NCBI RefSeq assembly: GCF_000001735.4
Contig: NC_003075.7
Span: 8,371,001 to 8,435,000 of the forward strand
DNA: 64,000 bases
Source: Arabidopsis thaliana
Taxonomy: Eukaryota > Streptophyta > Magnoliopsida > Brassicales > Brassicaceae
Direction of reading: 5' to 3'
The stretch's first letter is position 1. Each line of letters begins with the position of its first letter. Made by a program: the position numbers and the translations under genes. The notes beneath the pieces were generated by a model, which did not search any database, was not told the DNA's origin, and saw only the letters and a list, made by a program, of their open reading frames with translations. Shown piece by piece: positions 1 to 9,844 of this stretch.

Positions 1-3000
1 TTTGTCTTAATCACTCAAATGATAAATAAAATAACTTTTGTACAAAGGGGGTTTAAGTCATTTCAATTCCGAAGGTCAAGCAAAAAAGAAACTGATCATT
101 TTTGGTGAAGGCTCTCCCGCTCCTTCCTCGTGAGCAGCCTCAGGCTCACACCAACTCACCAACATGAGAGAAACTGTTTCCAGAAAACAACATCTACCAC
201 TACCCTCAAGATTGTTTGGAGCTTGTCGTGAAGCAGATCAACGGCTATCACTACGCCATGTCATCGAATGTTATAATGGATTCACAATACTCAATGTAAC
301 GGGAAATTAAAGTAGGCAACGAAGAAGGCATGCAAATTGACGTTTTAATTATTCTTTTTTGGAGTGACTTTTTTAGGATCTTTTAATTTACTCCCACTAA
401 GACTTGGCATATTCGTCCTAACTACACCGCACTAATATAAGCCCTTATTTAAAGAACTATTTAAGCATGGAAAAAGTTTTCTCATATAATTTATATGGAA
501 TCCTTTTGATTTATAGTCAAAAATATCTCAGAAATTGTATTATATTGATAGTGGAAATAGTATTTTCTTTGATTTTATATAAATATACTTTATGCGAGAA
601 TTGAAGGTGAGTTGGTCAAATTCATTTTGTGATATTACAACTTTTAGTTGGATGCAGATGATTGAATATAGGTATATAGTATAAGAGATACTGAGATAGT
701 AGTGACAACTGACAACCTATAAGGAGTTATGTAGAAACTTTAATATATGAAATGTGACATAAGAAATAAGAAAAGGTCTATTACAAGCGTTATAGGGGAA
801 AATATTGTGTAAAGGGCTGCGAGCATGTTATCCTTGTCCTCGAGCCTAAAAGCATGCATCGTCGAAGAAGGTTTTTAAGTCGAAGCAAGTTTTGTAGTGC
901 AAATAGATAACATTTATCGATACATGTCCAAAATAAAAGTATAGCTATATAACACAACTTTAAGAATGATTTCTTCTTTTATTAAAAATATTTGTTTAAT
1001 AAAATAATATTTAAAAACTAAAACATGTAATCTAGCTATTTCTTTTAGTATTGCCGATTTAAACTTTATGTAATGCATGCTAGCTATTGGATATTGAGTT
1101 ATTGACATAAAAAACTAATAAAACTTGATATAATGAATTAGGCAGAGCAAATGATTACTTGAAAGATTAAGAATCATTTTTAAAATTTGTTTTCTATCAA
1201 TGCATTGTGGTTGTATGGTGTGTGTGTTGTTGTCATATCTCAAATCATGTAGGTGGAGAAGGTGAAACGTAAGGCGCCAATGAAATGGTACGTCCGACAT
1301 ATATATACGTTATAACATATGATTTGTCAATAAAACAATCATGTAATCAAAATTGTGATTATTATTTCATAAGACAAGTTAGGCGAGGCTGTTCATGGAC
1401 ATTTGGACATCTGGAGATCACAACCCGAAAGTTGGGCTTTCATTTAATTGGTGGGACGCCATATAATCATATGTCTTAAATGGAATAGTGGTGAGACTTG
1501 ATTGTTTATTTTTATATATACAATTTTTTACAGAGAACAAAGACAATACAAAGAATACAAGGAGCCAATGTTACTAAAAAGACGACATTACAAGAGAGGC
1601 CACAAAAACGAGAACTAAACAATGGGAGGATTACACTTTGGAGAAAGACAAAAAAAAAAAGACGACATTTGAATTTGTGAAGAACTTTTAAATTTTGTTT
1701 GGTAACAGAGATAATAGAAGTAATTACTTAGACCGTTTTTACCTACAAGAAATTGATTTATTTGTTTTATTATGTCAATGGAATATGATGTAATATTCAA
1801 CAAATTTGATACTTAAAAGAAAACATTATTTTTAAATATTAGTAGGGTTATGAGACTTGACTATATATTTGGCCTATAGAATTAATGAAGATGGTTGACA
1901 AAAAATAAATAAAAAATAATTAAGATGTCAGAGAAACCATTAATTCCTTAAATATGTACTAAATAAAATTAATAATGTTACAATCATATGTGTTAGTAGA
2001 ATATTAGTGAGACTTGACTATACATGTTTTACTGGCCTATAAAATTAACTAAGATGTCAGAGAAACAAGAATTCTATGGACTACAAACTATAAATTTCGG
2101 TAAGATTCAAATATCTTATGACTTTATGACAGTATTTTATAAATTATATTGCTCATAAATTCTGTAAATGTTTTGCTTTTATATAAAAGTTGGAGTCGCA
2201 CATTATTCAGTTTCTCTAAAAATAGGCAAACAAATTAAGTGAAATCGATGGATGGACTTGGATTCTCTTATTTAATTCTGAAAGCTACATGGTCGTGGGA
2301 ATGTTGCCTTCATAGGTGGTTGATGCTCCATCACCGTTAAGAGTCACAATATGTAGTTGTTATTCAATATTTTGTCGATAACTAAGATCAAAAATGGGAC
2401 AATACTATATAATGAACTCGTCTTTCCGAGTCCTTTGGTCTCTTCTACTGACAATAATATTTAAGTGTCTTTGTTAAAAAATTCAATTCTTCATCATATC
2501 AATAATTGAGTATGATTTTATTAGCAACACAAACAAACAAAATTCTCTAAACTTATTATATTCTCAGAGAAAACGACAGATAAGTAAAACATTAAATGTT
2601 TTTCTTTTTCTTGACGCCCAACATCAGCTGTGTTTTTGTATTTAGGTTAAAATGTTACATGTATTTATAGGATATAAACGATAACTTAAAACATGTGATT
2701 TTGTGCAAGGTTTTCCGAAAATTCTGTTTTTATGTTTACGAAAAAAAAATAAAATCTCATATTTAAAAAGTTTTCTGTTTTTATCATTGTATTTACTTGA
2801 TCTTGTTGACAAAATAACTATTTTACTTATTATTTATAAAATTTAAGTTAATTAATTTGTTTAAGTAGTGATTAACTTACTGATATGAATATGATTGCCA
2901 CTAGTATGCTTTTCTTCTCAAGTCAATATGAAAAATGTGAAATTGTTAGCCCTAAGCATCTAACGGATACTGGGAAGCATACGGTTCATGTTTGTCACTA

Positions 3001-3390
3001 CAACAACAATTTTTATTAGTCCCTTATAACATATCTCTTTTACTGATCTTAAGCATCATCCATAGACAATTGCAGGATCACACCAGTTTTGGATCATCTA
3101 AATTTTTTTTAATTTTACTAAAATTCCTCCAGATCTAAATTTCATTAAATCCTAAGTCTAATACATTCGGTATTTGAGAACCCCGCCTTTGTTTTAAGAT
3201 TTTTAATCATAACTCATAAGCGCGTATGAATTCGGATTATCCAAAGGCTAAACTACAGAACCAAAACGACATAGTTTTTTGTCGTTTAGAATCTATAAGC
3301 GCAGACAAAAGTCAACTTTAGAATCAACCCAAAAATAGAAGTCAAAATTAAAAACCAAAACCCTAAGATTTTAGAGTAGACTCTCTTCGA
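1..3390. other. Gene-poor upstream interval
   Basis: AT-rich DNA with no supported gene. The only coding-like stretch is a short open run on the + strand (positions 168-299, 43 codons then TAA, without an obvious ATG of its own). It is locally less AT-rich than its surroundings and could be the last exon or a relic of an unrecognised gene. The last 150 bases before 3391 hold an inverted AAACGAC/GTCGTTT motif (about 3263-3289), often seen in Arabidopsis promoters, and are probably the promoter of the next gene. Confidence 0.6.
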
Positions 3391-4962
3391 ATGGAGAACC
3401 ACTTTGTTACATCGAAACTGATCCGTGTCTCTCTACACGAAGTTGAGAACCAGCTCGAACTATCACTACGTCAAGCCTTCGAGAATCTCCAGCCGAAACT
3501 ACGACCACCGTTCTCCTTAGAACTCCCAGACCCACAAGAGTATCTTGAGCTCAATAAAGCCATCGTCTATGGAGTTTTATGCGAACCAAATTCCTCTAAA
3601 ACCCACATCAAGCACTTACATGCTCTCGTCACTGATGGGTACGCGTTTTTCACTAGTTTACTTATTGGAATCGTTGTTGAATTGTATGTTAAGCTTGTTG
3701 ATTCCGCTAAGATTCAGCTTATTTGGGTAACTAAGGAGATGATTGATGTTTCAAGTGTGGGGATTGAGGATTTGGTTGTGTCGTTGTTGCGACGAATTGG
3801 AAGTGGGGATTATGGTGATCATAATGTTTGGCTTTGTTCTGAATTAGTTAGTTTGTTTCTTGAGAAATGGGAATGCTTGCTTGATGATTCTCCATTGGTG
3901 TTGACTAGTGCTCTGTATAGTTTTCTTCGGTTATTAGCGGATCATTATAGGGTTTTAGGCGTTGTGAAACTGGAGAATGTGAAGAGATTGGAGATCAAAT
4001 TCTGTGTTAAAATGTTTAGAGAGCAGCTTCATTTAAGTTTGAAGATTGGACGGGACCTTATCCTGTTGTTGCAGGATCTGTCTCATGTCTCTGAGTTCAG
4101 AGAGATATGGAACGATTTGGTGTCGAACCATTGCTCTGAGATATACCAGTTGAAGACTTCTAGTAGATACTTCCTTCTTCGAATCACTCCTGAGATGGAA
4201 ACACAATTAAGGTTTTTGCTAGGAAATGTTAAATTGGGAAGTCATAAGCGGCATCAGATATGGTTCTTGAAGAAGTTTCTTTTGGGTCCGGAGAAAGAAA
4301 CACTTTTGATAGATATAGTGAGATTCGTTTGCTGTGTTATTCATCCAACTAACGAAATCATCAGATCAGAGATCATGCCAAGATGGGCTATTATAGGTTG
4401 GCTTTTGGAACTGTGTAGGCAAAATCATCACATCGAGCGAAGCGTTATGCTGGCTCTGTTTTACGACTGGCTCTTCTTTGACGAAAGAATCGATAATATT
4501 ATGAATGTTGAACCTGCTGCTCTCTTGATGGTATGGTCAATACCGCAGTATCCACACATCACTCACTCCTTACTTGAATTCTTACTTCATCTTGTCGAAA
4601 CTTATGACATAACCCGTCGCGATACGATTGTAAGAGGTTTGACGTCAGCATTCAGAGAAATTGAGCGAAAAGGAGTTATTCGGTCGCTGGATATATTCCT
4701 AGCAAATCCTGCACTTGCACCAGATTTGAAGAAGAAGCTAGCAAATCTGTTGTCATGTCATCAGGAGAAGACGGTTCATGTGAATCTCAATCAAGTTAGT
4801 GTTCTTTCTAAGCAAACAGTTCTTTCTTCGGAAGCTAATTTAAAAGATTGCAGCACCAAAATTGTTGATACTCCTGACCAGAAGTTGGACAATTCCGTTG
4901 AAAATCCAGCAAAAAACCATAAGGTTGAACTGTTCAAAGAGTTTATAAGACCCTCACGGTGA
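3391..4962 (+). CDS. EMB2739: Integrator complex subunit 3-like protein (EMB2739/DSP3)
   Basis: Single-exon gene of 523 aa. The protein is mostly alpha-helical and leucine-rich, without signal peptide or membrane segment. A polar tail of about 80 residues follows residue 440. I recognise it, from memory, as the Arabidopsis homologue of the N-terminal half of Integrator subunit 3. Its product is needed for embryo development and, with the other DSP proteins, for 3'-end processing of snRNA precursors in the nucleus. The plant protein is about half the length of animal INTS3 (about 1,040 aa). The ATG at 3391 is chosen because it opens the long frame and follows a CCCTAA-rich leader typical of housekeeping genes. 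A 61-aa frame inside it is a shadow. Identity rests on recall of gene order and the helical character, not on a diagnostic motif. Confidence 0.8.
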   Translation: MENHFVTSKLIRVSLHEVENQLELSLRQAFENLQPKLRPPFSLELPDPQEYLELNKAIVYGVLCEPNSSKTHIKHLHALVTDGYAFFTSLLIGIVVELYVKLVDSAKIQLIWVTKEMIDVSSVGIEDLVVSLLRRIGSGDYGDHNVWLCSELVSLFLEKWECLLDDSPLVLTSALYSFLRLLADHYRVLGVVKLENVKRLEIKFCVKMFREQLHLSLKIGRDLILLLQDLSHVSEFREIWNDLVSNHCSEIYQLKTSSRYFLLRITPEMETQLRFLLGNVKLGSHKRHQIWFLKKFLLGPEKETLLIDIVRFVCCVIHPTNEIIRSEIMPRWAIIGWLLELCRQNHHIERSVMLALFYDWLFFDERIDNIMNVEPAALLMVWSIPQYPHITHSLLEFLLHLVETYDITRRDTIVRGLTSAFREIERKGVIRSLDIFLANPALAPDLKKKLANLLSCHQEKTVHVNLNQVSVLSKQTVLSSEANLKDCSTKIVDTPDQKLDNSVENPAKNHKVELFKEFIRPSR

Positions 4963-5561
4963 ACAAAACCCTTAGTCTATGTTGTGAATCTTCTATAAAT
5001 CTTCAGCCGGAATCGAAGCTGGACTCTCTCTACTAACGATCAAGAGACTCACACTCGAGAAAACCATACAATCAAACACTTGGAACGAAGACGGAGAAGA
5101 ATGACACCCACGTGATTCAGTGATTGATCCTATGTCTCGGCGAGAACAGAGACTAGCAATCCACTATCTCAAGTTTACAAGATCATCAAGAGTTCTACCA
5201 GAGGTTCACGACTAAGTGTTCTCACTCCAAAGATAATAGAATGAACACAGCTTAGAGATGATCTTTCTCTATTATAGTTGTAACAAACTCTCGATAAACC
5301 AATATAATCTTTAACCATTACCGGTTCAATTAAATTTTTGGTTAAAAGAATCTTTAACCGTCGATAGCTCTCCTTACTGATATGATCCAACGGTTAAATA
5401 AAACGTCATTGTGTTTACGGATATAACTAGACTAAAACGCAGCGTTTTAAATTAAACGACTAGACCCATTAACCCGACATTTTGACCCGTCTTTGTTCTT
5501 CCTCAATTTCAATTCGCGTTCGATTTCAAACCTCAGCAGATTCCGATTAGATTTTGCGTCG
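4963..5561. other. Spacer between EMB2739 and the SNARE gene
   Basis: Contains the 3' flank of EMB2739 and, at about 5168-5343, the first copy of a diverged repeat found again at about 7148-7328 downstream of the SNARE gene. The last 100 bases are the presumed promoter and 5' UTR of the SNARE gene. No gene is supported here. Confidence 0.6.
5168..5343. repeat. Diverged repeat, copy A (5' of SNARE gene)
   Basis: Shares an ordered series of blocks with 7148-7328: CTCAAGTTTA, AGATCATC, AGAGTT, ACAAACTCT, TCGATAA, and a final TTAACCATTACCGGTT followed by AATTA. The two copies are in direct orientation about 2 kb apart and bracket the Bet1-like gene. Each ends a few hundred bases upstream of the ATG of the following gene. 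Confidence 0.6.
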
Positions 5562-7078
5562 ATGGCGTCAAATCCACACAGAAGCGGTGCGGGTGGTTCC
5601 CTTTATGGCGGAGCCGCTCCATACAGATCTAGGTATAACTTTATTATCAGTTTCTCGTTTTGGAATTGCTTTTAAATTTCTTTCTCTGATCTTTTGGATA
5701 GAGAAAACTAGAGATTTATGGGTCATAGATTTTGATAATTTCTGCGGAACTATAGCTCTATTGATTTGTATTTGTGGCTGCAGGGAAGGGCTTAGTACTA
5801 GAAATGCTGCAGGTTCAGAAGAAATCCAGCTGAGGATTGATCCGATGCACTCTGACCTGGATGATGAGATCACAGGTCTCCATGGCCAAGTCAGGCAGTT
5901 GAAAAATGTAAGAAACCCTCCTAGTTACCAATTCTATCTCTCCTTTGTCTGTGTTTTCATTACAGCCTTTTGGTTTTGAAAGTGGCTCTGTATATGTGTT
6001 TTTGTTCCAGAGTACTATGATAGTATGTATGTTCACTCATCAGTGAGTATCTGATTAATTAGTTGACTTACCAATTGAATTCTACATATTTGATGTCTGT
6101 TATAAACCTTCCTTGCTTGTTGTTTTATATACCATACTTCTTAAATGAATCAGTTGACATTCTTTACGATTCCTTGTGTTTTACCTTTTTGAACATAACT
6201 TATGCCTCATGATTTTGGTTAGTCCATTGATCGCATATTTTTATGCAGATTGCTCAAGAAATTGGGTCAGAAGCAAAGTTTCAGAGAGACTTCTTAGATG
6301 AACTGGTATGTTGTTGAGAGATGTCGCTTAAGTTCTTTATTCATCCATCATAGTAAAGTTGAATGTAAACACCTTACATCAGCAACATGCATTTTAGTCT
6401 TTACACTGTAGGCTAATCACTTATTATTATCCGAGTTATGGGTTACCTTTATCTTGTTTCAAATGGCTGTCATTATTTGGGAAACTACAGCTTCATTCCC
6501 AACGTATGTATAAATTATACCATAGCTTACAAACCAATGAAAATCTTGATAAAAGGGACTGTTTAGATTATGTTCAGACTTATACGCAGGGACTGGTCTG
6601 AACTCTGGTGGGTACTGGGTAGGAATATATATCTTCAATCTCGGCTAGTTAAGTGAATGCACTACAAAATGGTTGCAGCTTATCATTGAGTCTATATATA
6701 CCGGTTTCCTTATAAAGGAGAGTATGATGTTGAAGATGAACATTGCTCTTATTTGTTTCTAGTTTTTCTTTTTGTTACCTAAAGAACATCAGCTAGATTT
6801 TGTTGCGTGAGACTGCATTAAGTGCTGTTATACAGAATTACTCTAGGATGCAAATAACAAGGGGGAGAAATGGTGTTCTTGTCTGAAACATAAAGCTTTT
6901 TGTTTTTGTGTGACAGCAAATGACATTGATCAGAGCGCAAGCCGGGGTGAAGAACAACATAAGGAAACTAAACATGAGCATAATCCGTAGTGGCAACAAC
7001 CACATCATGCACGTGGTTCTTTTCGCTCTCCTCGTCTTCTTTGTCCTCTACATCTGGTCTAAGATGTTCAAAAGATAA
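5562..7078 (+). CDS. Bet1-like Qc-SNARE
   Basis: Four coding exons (5562-5632, 5784-5907, 6249-6305, 6917-7078) give 137 aa. All introns are GT-AG and phases match. Residues 1-35 are Gly/Ser-rich. The SNARE helix runs from about 39 to 99, with a Gln at about 68 suited to the ionic zero layer. A hydrophobic C-terminal anchor covers about 114-133 and is followed by a short basic tail facing the lumen. This is the plan of Bet1/Sft1-type SNAREs, which work in ER-Golgi and intra-Golgi vesicle fusion. From memory it is At4g14600. Its exact compartment cannot be read from sequence. The gene is tightly packed between EMB2739 and MDA1 on the same strand, and both flanks carry copies of the same diverged repeat. 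Confidence 0.9.
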
Positions 7079-7814
7079 AAAGACTCTCCAAACCTACGAT
7101 GAATCTTCATTTCAATCGGCGAAGAATGAAATCTAGAAATCCCCTTGCTCAAGTTTAAAAGATCATCGAGAGTTGTACAAACTGGAGTAAGAAGAATTCG
7201 CTTACTCTCTAGAGATTATAGAACATAACATTTTCCCACTTTTAGACTTTTAGTTTTGTGTTCGAACAAACTCTTTTGTCGATAACCAAATCAATCTTAA
7301 CCATTACCGGTTTAATTAGACTTTGGTTCAATATCAAATACTACTACTTCTTGGTTGTATTAACAGGGCCCAATGGCTTTGCTTTCTACGAAATCTCTAC
7401 AACCAATTGGAAGGTTTAATGTTTTACCCTGTCTCCTCCAATCATGTCGTTTCAAAATCCTCTAATTTCTCAGTCCTAGCGCTAAAGCTCTTCCTGGGTT
7501 CGAGTTGATTTCTCAGTCATCGATTGAAATTTTCTCGGGAAAAAGGGCCTCATCGTCTACCATCGACAACGAGGTTAGTCGTTAATTGGATTTTGATCCG
7601 TCTCTCTACCACAAATTGTTTCCTTTCGTCTCTTGTCATGTGCTCTTACCATATCCGATTCGCATCAAATCCGTAGCAACATTTAAAACTAAGAATCTGC
7701 AACTGAGAACTGTTTCGTAGCTGGGATTATGTTCATTGAAGCGTTAATTTAATTCTATTGAACAGTTATTGAAAGGTGGTGGCTTTTGCTTCTTTGTTTC
7801 ACAGAAACCAGAAA
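7079..7814 (+). other. MDA1 leader region with 5' UTR intron and possible uORF
   Basis: Holds the SNARE 3' flank, repeat copy B, and the likely MDA1 promoter and leader. A GT-AG intron is predicted at 7574-7804 inside the 5' UTR, ending 10 bases before the MDA1 ATG. Upstream of it, an ATG at 7373 opens a 30-codon frame closed at 7465, rich in Ser, Arg, Leu and Lys like an organelle targeting sequence. Whether transcripts start upstream of it is unknown. Confidence 0.5.
7148..7328. repeat. Diverged repeat, copy B (3' of SNARE gene)
   Basis: Second copy of the repeat at 5168-5343, same orientation. The best-conserved end is TTAACCATTACCGGTT followed by TAATTAGA. Identity is too patchy for a very recent duplication. 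It lies immediately upstream of the presumed MDA1 leader. Confidence 0.6.
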
Positions 7815-9564
7815 ATGCAAAGTCTTAGTCAACTTGGACCTTCAGAGATTTTCCTTGTCGCCAGAAGAGAAAAACCCAGTACGAGGTTAGTTATGAGCGA
7901 CTCGAGCTCGATTCATGACTTCTTGAGATATTGCACTTCTTGACTTTGGTGCTTGATTCTATGAATTTGCAGAGCACAGCTTTGGTTTACGGGAAGACTC
8001 TCTTTTAGACAAGAAACAAATGGTGAGTGAACCAAAATAATACAATGGAGAAAATGAATCTTATCTCTTTTTTTCACAATTTTTGAAAACAATATGGTTT
8101 CATAACGATGTTGTTTTTTATAGGGATTCGTTTAAAGAATAGAGTAGAGTTTAGTCCAAGACCTGTACCTCCAAATCTGATCGCAGCAGAGAAAGAAGAA
8201 GCTAAAGCTGTTTTAACTCTATTCTTCAAGAAGCAAGGTCTTAGCAACAGTCTCTCTTCTCGGTTAATCAACAAATCCGATCTATTCATTGACCATTTAG
8301 TGTCCAGGCTCCATTCTGTTCATAAAGCTCGATACCTCGTAGGTTCGATCTTTCTTCTTTAAAACCTTTACTATTTAATGAGAAGAGCTCGGCGATGAAC
8401 TCTAAAAGTTTGACTGTAACAGGAAGAGAGCTTACTACACTTGAGATTCGAGATTCTCTCATTCCTTACCTCGAACAACTTCATGAAGAACATGGTGATC
8501 TTCTCGCTGAGCTTGTTGTGAGCTTCCCTGATCCACCAGCTGAACCTAGACTTGTTGCTTCATCTCCAGTTTCTGTCCTACCACCTCGTGGTGACACAGA
8601 TTCTGCTGCAGACACTCGTAAACTCAGAGCGGTGTCTCGAGTCAGCGAACTTGACACAGAAGGTGCATTACGTCCTCAGACCCTTTACCTTCTTGACCTC
8701 GGTTTAAACCTCGAGCAGATCAAAACGATCACTCGAAAGTTCGCTGCCTTTCCTTATTACAGCCTCGATGGAAAAATAAAACCTGTTGTGGAATTCCTTC
8801 TAGACCTCGGAATTCCTAAATCAGATATCCCCACAATCCTCTGCAAACGCCCACAGATATGCGGAATCAGCCTAACCGATAACCTGAAACCGACAATGGC
8901 CTTTCTTGAGACACTTGGCATTGACAAGAACCAATGGGCAAAGATCATTTCCCGTTTCCCAGCCATCCTCACTTACAGCCGCCAGAAACTTACTTCAACT
9001 GTCGAGTTCTTATCACAAACTGGTCTCACAGAAGAACAGATAGGGAGAATCCTAACCCGATGTCCAAACATCATGAGTTACAGTGTAGAAGACAAGCTCC
9101 GTCCAACTATGGAGTACTTTAGATCGCTAAATGTCGATGTTGCGGTTCTCCTACATCGATGTCCCCAAACGTTTGGATTAAGCATAGAGTCGAATTTGAA
9201 GCCAGTAACAGAGTTCTTCCTCGAAAAGGGTTTTGGTTTAGATGAAATTGGAATCATGATCTCTAGATATGGAGCTTTGTACACATTCAGCTTGAAAGAG
9301 AATGTCATGCCGAAATGGGATTACTTTCAGACAATGGACTATCCAAAATCCGAGCTTGTGAAGTTCCCTCAGTTTTTTGGGTACAGTTTACAAGAGAGGA
9401 TCAAGCCGAGATATGAGCTGGTTCAGAGAAGTGGAGTGAGACTGCTGTTGAACCAGGTTTTATCGCTGTCGGGAATTGAGTTCGAGAAAGTTGTTAAGAA
9501 GAAGATGATGAAACTTGTGTCTAATAACGTAATTGCTGAACAAAGTAGTGGTGGTTTGTTGTGA
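7815..9564 (+). CDS. MDA1: mTERF-family organelle transcription factor (MDA1/MTERF5)
   Basis: Four coding exons (7815-7885, 7973-8022, 8124-8342, 8423-9564) join in phase to 493 aa. The N-terminus (MQSLSQLGPSEIFL, then basic Ser/Arg/Gln-rich sequence) fits an organelle transit peptide. From about residue 190 to the C-terminus run tandem mTERF helical repeats of about 36 residues with the usual LxxxG and P-x-hydrophobic pattern (for example SRFPAIL, RCPQTFG, KFPQFFG). Such repeats form a superhelix that binds organelle nucleic acid. In Arabidopsis this family member is known as MTERF5/MDA1, a plastid gene-expression factor. The first two exons are only 71 and 50 bases, so a start at the later in-frame ATG at 8395 would lose the transit peptide and lies in an intron. 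The gene is tail-to-tail with the NLR, with about 280 bases between stops. Confidence 0.92.
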
Positions 9565-9844
9565 ATGTTTTAGTTTTAGAGTAATCAATTTGCCGAGTTC
9601 CATGTGAGTCGCAGAAACAAATCCCAGCGATACCAATTCTGTAAACTGACCCATTCTGCTGCTAAATGGTGTTCTTAACCTTGGCATTACATTGGAGTAA
9701 AGAAAACATTTATCAACAATGAAGGATATTATAGTGTAGACAGTGTCACAGAATAAACTTGGTCATATACGTAAAAGCCAAATTAGCCAATGAACACTCC
9801 AAAACTTTACAAAGATACGAGAGAAAAGTTGAAGAAACAGAAGT

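Noticed and set aside
5568-5873. 101-aa minus-strand frame over the SNARE gene
   Set aside because: Covers a plus-strand exon pair with proper splice sites and a complete SNARE; the antisense frame has no features.
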